Source: Mucilaginibacter flavus (lineage in GTDB: Bacteria; Bacteroidota; Bacteroidia; Sphingobacteriales; Sphingobacteriaceae). Taken from it: a stretch of 64,000 nt of DNA. Below are positions 54,721 to 63,314 of this stretch, piece by piece. The stretch covers positions 357,820 to 421,819 of the forward strand of contig NZ_JAUFPS010000012.1 of the NCBI RefSeq assembly GCF_030409315.1, given 5' to 3'. A program made the translations under genes and the position numbers. The notes beneath the pieces were generated by a model that was given only the letters and a program-made list of their open reading frames with translations, did not search any database and was not told where the DNA came from. The stretch's first letter is position 1. Every line of letters begins with the position of its first letter.

Positions 54721-54760
54721 AAAAACAAAAGCCGCTTACTGCAAAGCGGCTTTTGTTTTT
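54721..54760. terminator. Strong bidirectional terminator
   Basis: 17-bp arms AAAAACAAAAGCCGCTT and AAGCGGCTTTTGTTTTT around six bases, with A and T tracts on both sides, between the convergent YXWGXW and SDR genes. Confidence 0.92.
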
Positions 54761-54769
54761 TAGCAATTA

Positions 54770-55519
54770 TTAAATCAACTTAATGCGGTCATTCATGCTT
54801 TCAAATACAGCTTCGCGTTTTTCGCGCAAGCCGGCCGACATACCTACCGTAGCTTCATAAACATCATTCCTGATAGCATCCATAGCGCCGGCAATAAACT
54901 CACTAACAGGGATACCACCGTGCGATTGGCTTTTGTCTGCCCGCCTATCGTGCCCTAATTCGGTATCTACCGATGGCGGGGCAATTTCAAATACCTTAAT
55001 ACCGATATCTTTAAGCTGATATCTGAGCGATAACGTAAATGAATGCATAGCGGCCTTTGTAGCGCAATAAATTGGCATTAAAGCGATAGGGACAAATGCC
55101 AGCCCCGATGTAACATTCATGATAGTGGCATTTGCATTTTCACCTAAAATGGGTACAAACAACGACCCTAAGTGTACCGGGGCGATAAAATTGGTTTCTA
55201 TTTCAGGAGCAATCCTATCCAAATCCAAAGGGGTTTTCAAATCCACCACCAGCTGAACGCCCGCGTTATTGATGAGAATATTTGTTTCGGGATGGTTTTG
55301 CTTAACCCAATCGGCCAGTTCAGTCCGTTGTGCAGCGTCTACTACGTCGGATAATTTGGTAATAATGCCGGGCAGCCTTTTACTGATCTCCTCCAGCCTA
55401 TCGGCTCGCCTGCCGGTAATGATCACCTGGTTGCCTTCTTTTATAAACTCTTCGGCAAAAGCCAGGCCAATGCCCGATGTTCCGCCTGTTATTAAAATGG
55501 TGTTTCCTTTGATATTCAT
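54770..55519 (-). CDS. Short-chain dehydrogenase/reductase (DltE-like)
   Basis: NAD(P)-dependent SDR of 249 aa. Cofactor loop ITGGTSGIGLAFAEEF, NNAG motif (ILINNAGVQLV), catalytic YCATKAA (Tyr and Lys) and the upstream Ser in NVTSGLAF. The sub-type resembles DltE-like oxidoreductases. Substrate unknown. A near-perfect palindrome lies 6 bp before the ATG, which suggests control by a dimeric repressor (HxlR or TetR family); no such gene is next to it. Confidence 0.92.
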   Translation of the reverse strand: MNIKGNTILITGGTSGIGLAFAEEFIKEGNQVIITGRRADRLEEISKRLPGIITKLSDVVDAAQRTELADWVKQNHPETNILINNAGVQLVVDLKTPLDLDRIAPEIETNFIAPVHLGSLFVPILGENANATIMNVTSGLAFVPIALMPIYCATKAAMHSFTLSLRYQLKDIGIKVFEIAPPSVDTELGHDRRADKSQSHGGIPVSEFIAGAMDAIRNDVYEATVGMSAGLREKREAVFESMNDRIKLI

Positions 55520-55525
55520 TTTGGT

Positions 55526-55560
55526 ATTTTAGTTTGATATTACAAATATCAAACTAAAAT
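55526..55560. promoter_or_regulatory. 35-bp perfect palindrome before the SDR start
   Basis: ATTTTAGTTTGATATT (55526-55541) and its exact reverse complement (55545-55560) surround ACA. It begins 7 bp upstream of the SDR ATG on the minus strand. Size, symmetry and position fit a repressor operator better than a terminator of the mscS-like gene. Confidence 0.65.
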
Positions 55561-55630
55561 CATGCTTCCAAATTGCAAACTTCAATCCATCTTTTGCAAA
55601 TTTCAATCATCAACAAACAATCCAATATAT

Positions 55631-58159
55631 TTATTCAGGCTGCGCGGCACTTGGCGTATCCGGAAGTTGATTTTTTGCCGCCGCGATGGCTTTCGCTTCC
55701 GCAATGCCATTTTCAGGAAAAAGCAGTTGTATTTCTTTTTGCGACTGGGCTATTTCAATACCTTCTTTGTTAAACGCCAGGTAAATCTCCCGCATTACAT
55801 CACTTTTTAACCGCGACCATCTGTTGATATCGGCAGCCCAAAACAAAACACGAAACTCCACCGCGGCATCGCTAAAGTTATTTAAAAATATAGCCGGCGA
55901 TGGGCTTTTCATAATATCGGCATGTTCATTAACTATTGAGGAAAGCAAATCCTCAACCTTAACAACATCAGAGCCATAAACAACACGTATAATTAATTCA
56001 ACCCTGCGGTTATTGTCGGTCAGCGTCCAGTTAACAACGTGTTGCGAAATCAAATCCCCGTTGGGCACAATCAACTCAGAGCCATCGCCACATTCTATTT
56101 TGCTTGAGCGAATACCAATTTCTTTAATGGTGCCCGATTTGCCGCTTACCTCTATAATATCGCCTACCTGAACCGGTTTTTCAAAGGCCAGTATCACACC
56201 CGACACCAGGTTGTTTACAATGTTTTGTAAACCAAAACCAATACCTACACCCAATGCGCCAATAATAATGGTTACCCTATCCATTGGGATACCGGCGGCG
56301 GTTATCGCCACAAAAAAACCAACAACAAATACCGTTAGCCTGATGAGTAATATGGACGACCGTGTTTTTTTTGCCTGTGGCGTAAGCTTTGTTTGTTGCC
56401 CTGCAAAATCATAAAAATAGCTTATTACCCGCGCCAACAAGCCCGAAAGCCAGATAACTATAATAAACACCAGCACACTCCTAAACGTGAACGCCGTACT
56501 GCTAATTTGGTACGGATGGTTTAAAAAATCGTTTATGGTATCGTACAGGTAATCATCAATAGTTAAGTTTTTTGCCAACGCCAAAAGCCATAATACTGAT
56601 GTTATTTTTATTAAAACACCTTTAAATTTCTTTTGAACAACCTTAAAATCAATATACGAGATAAAATTTTGGCTATTGGCGGTTTTGTTAGCCTCCAGCT
56701 GTAAAAACAGGCTTTCCATCAATATTTGCACCACCAGGTAAAAGCCCATGGCCAGGCATAAATTTAAAGTAGCAGATACCCCCATTATTTTTGCCAGACT
56801 AAAACGGCCCAACACGTTCAGCAAAACCGAAACCAGCTGCAACCCAATAAATACCCGTATTATTATCCTTAGGTGTGGCGGATAAATATCTGTAGATGAT
56901 TTTAATAGTTTAGCAAACTTTACCGAAAAGAAGATAACGTAACCCGATAACAGCAATAATACAACGCGATCAAAATCGGTATTGAGGATCAGTAAACTGC
57001 TCAACGCGAAAACTACTGCTGCGCCCAAAAGAAGCGTCCAGAATTTATATAAGGGTTTGGGCCATACGTCCTTAATTAAAAAGCCAATCATCCCAGTTGT
57101 AATAAGCAACATGATATGCAAAAATACCTGTGTGGCGTGATCATAAAAAAACGGCGCGAGTACACTGATAACCATAATAGCAGATAGGTACGGATGTTTT
57201 ACCACGTAACTGGTTTCATCAACTATTTTTTGATGCACATTGCCTGTTTTGGCAACTTTGCGCCGGCTATTGATTAACCAGCCCAGGAAAGCCAGCAACA
57301 AAAATATGGTGATGAAATGCCCTTTATAGTTTGATTGGTTAGTTAAAAAATAACGAAACAACCTGGAATTGAGCTTATAACTACGGACAAGCGCGGTATC
57401 AAGCCGCTGCTTACTTCCCTCTTTATGGATGTTCCAGATGTAACCGTACTCGTTATCCATGGCTTTAAGAGTGAAGTCATGAATCTTTAAATCTATCCTA
57501 TCGTCAACATCTATCAGCAAAATGGTTAATGACGATACACGGTTTTCCAACAGTCCAATTTTAATGATAGCCTTTTCGGTGCTATCATCAAGGCTTTTCC
57601 ACTTACGCTCCAGGCTTTGTACCTGGATGAAGCTTTTCAATCTCAAACTGCTATCAGCAGGGGCAGTTCTTAAAACGGTGTCTTTTTTAAAATCGGCAAT
57701 ATCTGAATGGATCTTATCAAGCTGGTTATTGTAGGCCGTAAGCTGGTCTTCCCATGAATTTAGCTGATCTTTTAAATGATCAACCATTCCCCTTATTGAT
57801 ACCAGGAAACCCATGGTAGTGGAGTTATCTATGGCTTTACGCATCAGGGCCATGCGTTTCTCTAAAGTCGGCAATTGCTGGCTTATATCTAAAGTATCAA
57901 AACCGCGTGCCAGATCGGAGTTGGTTTCTACATAAGTGGATGTATAGTCTTCAATTTTACCCAACAATACGTTCACTGAACCATCGGAGTGTTTAAACGA
58001 CCGGATAACGGAATCTCTTTGCAATACTTTTTCCCGTAAAGAATCCCTTAGCGTATGATGTCCTTTTTTCTTTTTGGTTTGCGCGAATGAATTTTGAGGG
58101 GGCAGCAACAAAAACAAGCCAACAATAAAAATGATAAGCAATTTCAATCTTTCAGACAT
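55631..58159 (-). CDS. Mechanosensitive ion channel (MscS family)
   Basis: The 842 aa start at the Met of SERLKLLIIFIVGLFLLLPP, a signal peptide (ending SFAQ); a Met 11 codons upstream is less likely. N-terminal periplasmic coiled region (about 25-250), then about 10 membrane helices. The conserved MscS core is at about 635-740: IIIGALGVGIGFGLQNIVNN, FEKPVQVGDIIEVSGKSGTI, and the beta-domain with IVPNGDLISQHVVNW. Comparable with KefA/MscM-size channels. Protects against hypo-osmotic shock. Confidence 0.93.
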   Translation of the reverse strand: MSERLKLLIIFIVGLFLLLPPQNSFAQTKKKKGHHTLRDSLREKVLQRDSVIRSFKHSDGSVNVLLGKIEDYTSTYVETNSDLARGFDTLDISQQLPTLEKRMALMRKAIDNSTTMGFLVSIRGMVDHLKDQLNSWEDQLTAYNNQLDKIHSDIADFKKDTVLRTAPADSSLRLKSFIQVQSLERKWKSLDDSTEKAIIKIGLLENRVSSLTILLIDVDDRIDLKIHDFTLKAMDNEYGYIWNIHKEGSKQRLDTALVRSYKLNSRLFRYFLTNQSNYKGHFITIFLLLAFLGWLINSRRKVAKTGNVHQKIVDETSYVVKHPYLSAIMVISVLAPFFYDHATQVFLHIMLLITTGMIGFLIKDVWPKPLYKFWTLLLGAAVVFALSSLLILNTDFDRVVLLLLSGYVIFFSVKFAKLLKSSTDIYPPHLRIIIRVFIGLQLVSVLLNVLGRFSLAKIMGVSATLNLCLAMGFYLVVQILMESLFLQLEANKTANSQNFISYIDFKVVQKKFKGVLIKITSVLWLLALAKNLTIDDYLYDTINDFLNHPYQISSTAFTFRSVLVFIIVIWLSGLLARVISYFYDFAGQQTKLTPQAKKTRSSILLIRLTVFVVGFFVAITAAGIPMDRVTIIIGALGVGIGFGLQNIVNNLVSGVILAFEKPVQVGDIIEVSGKSGTIKEIGIRSSKIECGDGSELIVPNGDLISQHVVNWTLTDNNRRVELIIRVVYGSDVVKVEDLLSSIVNEHADIMKSPSPAIFLNNFSDAAVEFRVLFWAADINRWSRLKSDVMREIYLAFNKEGIEIAQSQKEIQLLFPENGIAEAKAIAAAKNQLPDTPSAAQPE

Positions 58160-58416
58160 CGGTATAATTTTATATAGGGAATGATTGTACAAGTATTAAA
58201 ATCCTAAAGGTTATGCAAAGCTACTGATAATAGTACGTTACAGTAACGGCAATAATTCAAAGATATCATATTGCTATATGTACTTGTTTATAGCAGCCTT
58301 TACCTGTACTTAACACAAATTTTAATGTATTGCTATATTTTTCAAGTAAAATATCCTGGCTATTTATTTTATGAAATTAAGTTATTTAACTTTATGAACA
58401 ATCTTAACCAATACTT

Positions 58417-59481
58417 ATGAGCATATTAACCGAACCTATCGGGAGCATTCCGCGCCCGGTTTACTTACAACAAGCCATGACCGCCTTTGCCGGCGGCCAA
58501 ATTCAACAAGCCGAATTATCAACTCTTTTTGACAAAGCCACCCAGGAAACCATTAAAGAACTGGAAGCCACCGGTTCGCCCGTGATATCAGATGGAGAAC
58601 AATCTAAACCCAGTTTTGTTACCTACCCCATGCAGGGGTTTAAACACTTTGCTGCCGATGGCGTGGTGATTCCTTTTGCCGATGGTCATACCCGTCAGTT
58701 GCCAAAGCTTACCGGTGGCCCGTTTCACTACACTACATTTGCTAATAGCTACCTGCAAAAGGCCAGGCAATATTCGTCTTTGCCTATTAAGCAGGCGGTT
58801 ATTTCCTGCTCGGCTATGAGTTTGCTTTATCCACAGGAAGGTATTGACGGCTACAGCCGCGATCAATTCCTGTCCGACCTGGTGAATGACGCTGTTTACG
58901 ACATCCGGTCGTGTTTAGATAGCAGTGCTTACAACGTTCAGATAGATTTTACAGAAGCCCGCCTGGCTATAAAATTAGACCCAAGCAAGCAATTGTTAGC
59001 TGCCTTTATTGATCTTAACAACCAAGTGTTAGACCACTTTACCGCCGAAGAGCAGAAAAAGATAGGTGTACACACCTGCCCTGGTGGTGATCATGATTCA
59101 ACCCATAGTGCAGATATTCCGTATGCCGAACTGTTGCCATTATTGTTTAAACTGCACGCCGGCAATTTTTATATGGAATATGCTGCCGAAAAGGATAAAC
59201 CATCGGTACTTGAGGCTATTAAAGAAAGCCTGGGCAGCAACCAGCGCATCTTTTTAGGGGTTACCGACGTGCTTAACCCGCAGGTAGAAACTGCAGGCCA
59301 AATAAGCGACCTGATTTTAGAAGCCGCCGAAATTATCCCCATTAGCCAGTTAGGCACTACAGACGACTGTGGCTTTTCTCCTTTTGGCGATGATATCAGT
59401 ACAGCCCGCGAAATAGCATTTGCCAAGATCCGCGCCCGCGTTGAGGGCACTAAACTGGCAGAGCAAATACTTTCAAAATAA
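58417..59481 (+). CDS. MetE-type (cobalamin-independent) methyltransferase, core form
   Basis: The 354 aa correspond to the C-terminal catalytic half of MetE without the N-terminal domain. Zinc/homocysteine site: HTCPGGDHDSTH (His and Cys), NFYMEYAAEK (Glu) and LGTTDDCGFSPFGDD (Cys). N-terminal EPIGSIPRPVYLQQAMTAF is the usual start of these short forms. Core-MetE proteins may use a methyl donor other than methyl-tetrahydrofolate; here it is unknown. No riboswitch was seen in 58193-58416. Confidence 0.88.
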   Translation: MSILTEPIGSIPRPVYLQQAMTAFAGGQIQQAELSTLFDKATQETIKELEATGSPVISDGEQSKPSFVTYPMQGFKHFAADGVVIPFADGHTRQLPKLTGGPFHYTTFANSYLQKARQYSSLPIKQAVISCSAMSLLYPQEGIDGYSRDQFLSDLVNDAVYDIRSCLDSSAYNVQIDFTEARLAIKLDPSKQLLAAFIDLNNQVLDHFTAEEQKKIGVHTCPGGDHDSTHSADIPYAELLPLLFKLHAGNFYMEYAAEKDKPSVLEAIKESLGSNQRIFLGVTDVLNPQVETAGQISDLILEAAEIIPISQLGTTDDCGFSPFGDDISTAREIAFAKIRARVEGTKLAEQILSK

Positions 59482-59518
59482 CAGTCACTGTAAAGCCACG
59501 AAAGCCCGGGCGTACGAA

Positions 59519-59551
59519 AGACTTACGAAGTTTTAAAAACTTCGTAAGTCT
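59519..59551. repeat. 33-bp perfect palindrome, copy 2
   Basis: Identical in all 33 bp to 53374-53406, in the gap after the metE-like gene. Confidence 0.92.
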
Positions 59552-59675
59552 CGCTTCTACAATCTAAAAAAACAAGAGCGTAAAACGCCCCAAATTTATC
59601 GCTATTTACCTTCTTAATTCCTGGTATTAAAAATACATTTGTATCAAATACCCCCAACATTTAAAACCGACAACC

Positions 59676-60053
59676 ATGGAAATGTTAAAAGATTCGATAT
59701 TTTGGGCCGAGATACCTGTTACTGACTTTGACCGCGCCAAGCAGTTTTACAGTGCTATATATGATTATGACATGCCCGAAATTATGATGGGACCAAACCG
59801 CATGGGCTTTTTACTGCATGAGCGTGGCGTGGGTATAGGTGTAGCCATTGTACAAGGCAAAGGGTACACACCATCAAAAGACGGCGCAAAAATTTACCTG
59901 AACGGCGGCAGCGACCTGGACCTGGTACTAAACCGCGTTGAAAACGCCGGGGGCAAAGTTATTATGCCCAAAACGCAAATTTCGCCCCAGTTTGGTTGTT
60001 TGGGGGTATTTGAGGATAGCGAGGGGAATTTACTTTCGATACACTCGGCTTGA
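59676..60053 (+). CDS. VOC (glyoxalase/bleomycin-resistance) family protein
   Basis: The 125 aa form two beta-alpha-beta-beta-beta units of the VOC fold: FWAEIPVTDFDRAKQFYSAI at the N-terminus and LDLVLNRVENAGGKVIMPKT with FGCLGVFEDSEGNLLSIHS at the C-terminus. Such proteins (e.g. YdfJ-like) are often annotated as lactoylglutathione lyase-like, though metal ligands are incomplete, so catalysis is uncertain. TACATTTG at 59634-59641 may be its -7 box. Confidence 0.9.
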   Translation: MEMLKDSIFWAEIPVTDFDRAKQFYSAIYDYDMPEIMMGPNRMGFLLHERGVGIGVAIVQGKGYTPSKDGAKIYLNGGSDLDLVLNRVENAGGKVIMPKTQISPQFGCLGVFEDSEGNLLSIHSA

Positions 60054-60078
60054 TAAAGAATTATCTTAAACAAAAAGA

Positions 60079-60460
60079 AGCGTCATTGCGAGTTGTAAAA
60101 TCCGCAGACTCTGAAGATGGAGATGATGCAAGAACTACTCTCTCCATCCTGTCATTCATCCTGTCATTCTGAGGAACGAAGAATCTTCTTCACTATAAAA
60201 GCCTGTAATTAGCAGGGCGAAGAAGATCCTTCGTTCCTACCCATGACAAGTTATGTTTTAAAGTAAGGCGGCCTGTCACCCTGAGCCTGTCGAAGGGTCG
60301 CGCGCAGAGGCCTTCGCCCACGTGCTTCGACAGGCTCAGCATGACCCCATTTTTTTGATGTTGTCATTTCACTTTCAGAGTCCCTGGATTTACAAACTCA
60401 GGATGACAAATCGTTTTTATAATACGTCATGGGTAGAAGGAACGACGAAGCAATGACGCT
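60079..60460. repeat. Nested hairpin elements of the GTCA...TGAC class
   Basis: The gap 60054-60526 is filled by hairpins. Outer ends AGCGTCATTG (60079-60088) and CAATGACGCT (60451-60460) match as 10-bp inverted repeats. Inside are a TGTCATTCTGAGGAACGAAG hairpin (60162-60248), a GTCACCCTGAGCCTGTCGAA hairpin (60275-60345; 19 of 21 outer bases pair) and a weaker one at 60363-60407. All share GTCA at one end and TGAC at the other. No gene. Confidence 0.8.
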
Positions 60461-60526
60461 TGTTTTTGTGCTCTCTTGCCACGAGTTTAAGTTACGCTAA
60501 CCTTGCGGAAACTATGTGCAAAATAC

Positions 60527-61303
60527 TTACAGCTCCCTTACCCAAATATTCCTGTAACTAATCGGTTCACTTTTATCGCCATGAGCCTGTAATTTAATAG
60601 GCTCCTTACCGTGTTTACGATACTCGGGCTGACCGATATATGGGGTATCACCTTTAAGGGCGGTATTGTTTTGAACCAATACTCCATTGTGTAATACCGT
60701 GGCGCGGGCTGCCGACTTAAGAGTACCGTCCTCGTTAAAACGCGGGGCCGTCCAAATCACATCATAATATTGCCATTCGCCGGGTTTGCGGCAGGCGTTT
60801 GCCAGTGGTGGCGATTGTTTGTATAAGCTGCCTACCTGGCCGTTTACATAGGTTTTATTGTTGTAGTTATCCAATACCTGCAATTCGTAACCACCTGCAC
60901 CCCAAGGCAAAGCCGCCAAAAAAATACCGCTGTTACCGCGGGCCTGCCCGCTACCGGTAATGTTTGATGGGATGCGGTACTCAATATGCAGTTGAAAATC
61001 CTGGAATTTACGTTTGGTTTGGATATCGCCTGCGGTTTTATCAACGGTGATCACATGATCGGCTACCTTCCATTTATGGGTTGATGAGGAATCATTGGTA
61101 GCTACCCACTCATCCAGGTTTTTACCATCAAACAAAACAATGGCATCAGATGGCGCATCGCCCATGTTTTTGGCCGGGGTTACTACGGGTGGTACCGGGG
61201 TGTAGTATTCGGTATCTTCGGGTTTGGCTTTTTCCTGGGCCTTTGCGGTTAGGGCGCTGCCTGCCAACAGCGTGGCAAATATTAAAGTGTAATTCCTTTT
61301 CAT
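60527..61303 (-). CDS. DUF1080 (3-keto-disaccharide hydrolase-like) secreted protein
   Basis: From the Met at 61303 (KRNYTLIFATLLAGSALTAKA/Q signal peptide) 258 aa; an upstream Met adds 10 unsupported residues. Concanavalin-like DUF1080 domain: IVLFDGKNLDEWVA, the loop YELQVLDNYNNKTYVNGQVG, EWQYYDVIWTAPRFNEDG, QAHGDKSEPISYRNIWVREL at the end. Members of the family hydrolyse 3-keto-glucosides. Adjacent to a cytochrome/dehydrogenase-like gene, consistent with oxidative sugar breakdown. Confidence 0.9.
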   Translation of the reverse strand: MKRNYTLIFATLLAGSALTAKAQEKAKPEDTEYYTPVPPVVTPAKNMGDAPSDAIVLFDGKNLDEWVATNDSSSTHKWKVADHVITVDKTAGDIQTKRKFQDFQLHIEYRIPSNITGSGQARGNSGIFLAALPWGAGGYELQVLDNYNNKTYVNGQVGSLYKQSPPLANACRKPGEWQYYDVIWTAPRFNEDGTLKSAARATVLHNGVLVQNNTALKGDTPYIGQPEYRKHGKEPIKLQAHGDKSEPISYRNIWVREL

Positions 61304-61334
61304 TATGTAAAATCTTATGTGGTTAGTAGTCAAT

Positions 61335-63302
61335 TTATTTAGCCAGTGATTTAATCCAGAGCGCTATTTTACGGGCTTCCTCTTTAGGCACCTGCGGCAT
61401 GGGCGGCATTGGTGTTGAATAATCCGGCCAATGCTCGGGCTTAGGACTGTGAATCAGTTGTATCAGTTCGTTTACGCTGTATTTTCTTTTGGCAACATCT
61501 ACATAAGCAGGTCCAACCTGGCGCTTATTGGCGTTATGACATGATAGGCAGGTATTTTTTGCCAGCAATGGTTTTACATCATCAAAAGTAGGCGTTACGT
61601 TTGTTGCTGCCAGTACCTTTGCAGGAACGCCTTTTACCAAAGCCCCTTTTTTACCTGTTGCTGTCATCGCCGCTTTTGTTTTGGCCGAGTTTAGCGTGCT
61701 CACCTCGCTCATTGAAAGTTTTTGCCCTACGGGGATGCTGTTAAGTGTGTAATAAGCTGTTGGATGCACCAGATTAAAATAATTTTCCTTATCCCGTATG
61801 CCATCTAAAGTAATGGTATGGATATAATACCGGCGCAGGTTATTAACGATCAGCCTCGCCCTTAAACCATCCTCAGATACCTTTACACCTGCTATGGGGC
61901 ATTTTTCGGTATTTACCGGGGGACTGCCATAAACGGCCTGGTATTTATAAATGTAGCTTTCTACTGAATACGAGGCGATATCCTCGGCTACTTTTTTATC
62001 AACCGGTTTGGTAAATTCTATCTCAAAACCATCGGGCATGGCGCGGATGGCACGCATTTCAAACGGCACTTTATTGTTCCATACCAAACGTTGCAGACCC
62101 ATGGTGGCATCACCTGCCGATCCCCAGCCACGGTTGGTTTCACCGGCGGCCAATGAACCATCAGGTAACCAGGCCAGCCTGATCACACCCGACTGAAAAC
62201 CACTCCTGAAAGCCCATGCCGCGCCTTGGTATTCGCCATTTACTTTCTCTAAAAAGATCCGGTCAACCATGCTCTGCCCCTGGTCGCACACCAGCAGTTG
62301 TCCGCCAAACGGACCAAAAGCGTCCTGCGGAATTTTTACAATTTCGGAGTTGGAGATACCCAAAATACCGTGCGGCAGCCAAACTACCGGCAGCGTTAAT
62401 TCGGGGATTTCTTTTTTGGCCTCAAACTCGGTTTTAAATTTTTCGTTAACAATATCCTGGGGTTTAAAGGGTTGGCCATCTTTGTCAAATTCAATCCGTG
62501 GGTTGTTTTTGGCGAAGAACTGCTCAGAAGTTAATTTGAGGGGCGAGTTTGGCAAGTTAGTCCAAACCAGGCTTGATGGGTGCCCCATGAACGCCCCTTT
62601 TTTTACCTGCATAATACTGCCAGAGCCTACCCAGTCACCCTGGTTATCGCTGTACCACAACTCGCCGTCAATCATGCTGATACCACAAGGCGAGCGCATG
62701 CCCGCGGCCCATGGCGTTACGGTGCCATCTTCTTTAATGTTCAACGTCCAGCCGCGGTAAGGCACAAAGCTTTTGGGGTGCCACCAATCCGGTGGGAAGC
62801 CCAGGTTGAGTGTAACAAAGAAAGAACCATCGGGCGCTATTTTAGGGCCGAAACTATACTCATGGTAATTGCCAGATAGCGGCCAGGCGTAAATAGTTTC
62901 AAAAACATCGGCCTTACCATCCATATTGGTATCGGTAAGTTTGGTGAGTTCGCCGCGTTGTACCACATACAGCGAGCCATCCTTATAAGCCGCGCCCAAA
63001 ACCTCGTGCAGCCCCGAAGCAAACTTGCGGAAGAAGGGGTGTTGAGCCGTTGGGTTCTCTACCATAAAAATATCACCACGACGGGTAGTTACCGCCAGCG
63101 TACCGTTTGGCAGGGTACATAAACCTCCAACCTCCAATATGGTACCTTCGGGCGCAGGGATTTTCATGATCTTAAAAAAATCGTCCTCTTTAGGCGATTC
63201 GGCCTGGGCGTAGGTATTCTGCGTATTGATGGAAAGCGCGGCAGCTGTTAAGGCTATAACCAACGCGCCCTTATTTATCATTTGTTTTATATTGTGAATC
63301 AT
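61335..63302 (-). CDS. Secreted propeller protein with C-terminal cytochrome c domain
   Basis: The 655-aa protein has a signal peptide (INKGALVIALTAAALSI...NTYAQ) and a beta-propeller of the glucose/sorbosone dehydrogenase or NHL type (PDGSFFVTLNLGFPPDWW, GIGGSGFR-type blades such as GVIRLAWLPDGSLAAGETNR). The C-terminal 120 residues form a class I cytochrome c: haem motif CLSCHNANKRQVGPAYVDVA, distal Met in STPMPPMPQV. Probably oxidises a sugar in the periplasm and passes electrons on; substrate unknown. Operon with the flanking genes (12-bp gap upstream). Confidence 0.87.
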   Translation of the reverse strand: MIHNIKQMINKGALVIALTAAALSINTQNTYAQAESPKEDDFFKIMKIPAPEGTILEVGGLCTLPNGTLAVTTRRGDIFMVENPTAQHPFFRKFASGLHEVLGAAYKDGSLYVVQRGELTKLTDTNMDGKADVFETIYAWPLSGNYHEYSFGPKIAPDGSFFVTLNLGFPPDWWHPKSFVPYRGWTLNIKEDGTVTPWAAGMRSPCGISMIDGELWYSDNQGDWVGSGSIMQVKKGAFMGHPSSLVWTNLPNSPLKLTSEQFFAKNNPRIEFDKDGQPFKPQDIVNEKFKTEFEAKKEIPELTLPVVWLPHGILGISNSEIVKIPQDAFGPFGGQLLVCDQGQSMVDRIFLEKVNGEYQGAAWAFRSGFQSGVIRLAWLPDGSLAAGETNRGWGSAGDATMGLQRLVWNNKVPFEMRAIRAMPDGFEIEFTKPVDKKVAEDIASYSVESYIYKYQAVYGSPPVNTEKCPIAGVKVSEDGLRARLIVNNLRRYYIHTITLDGIRDKENYFNLVHPTAYYTLNSIPVGQKLSMSEVSTLNSAKTKAAMTATGKKGALVKGVPAKVLAATNVTPTFDDVKPLLAKNTCLSCHNANKRQVGPAYVDVAKRKYSVNELIQLIHSPKPEHWPDYSTPMPPMPQVPKEEARKIALWIKSLAK

Positions 63303-63314
63303 GATGCAGGCAGC

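Noticed and set aside
55562..55810. ORF of 82 aa on the plus strand beside the SDR operator palindrome
   Set aside because: It overlaps the 3' end of the mscS-like gene on the other strand, and its sequence (Cys/Arg/Phe-rich) looks like an antisense reading.
58193..58416. Cobalamin or S-adenosylmethionine riboswitch before the metE-like gene
   Set aside because: The AT-rich leader shows no conserved box or long stem of either class.
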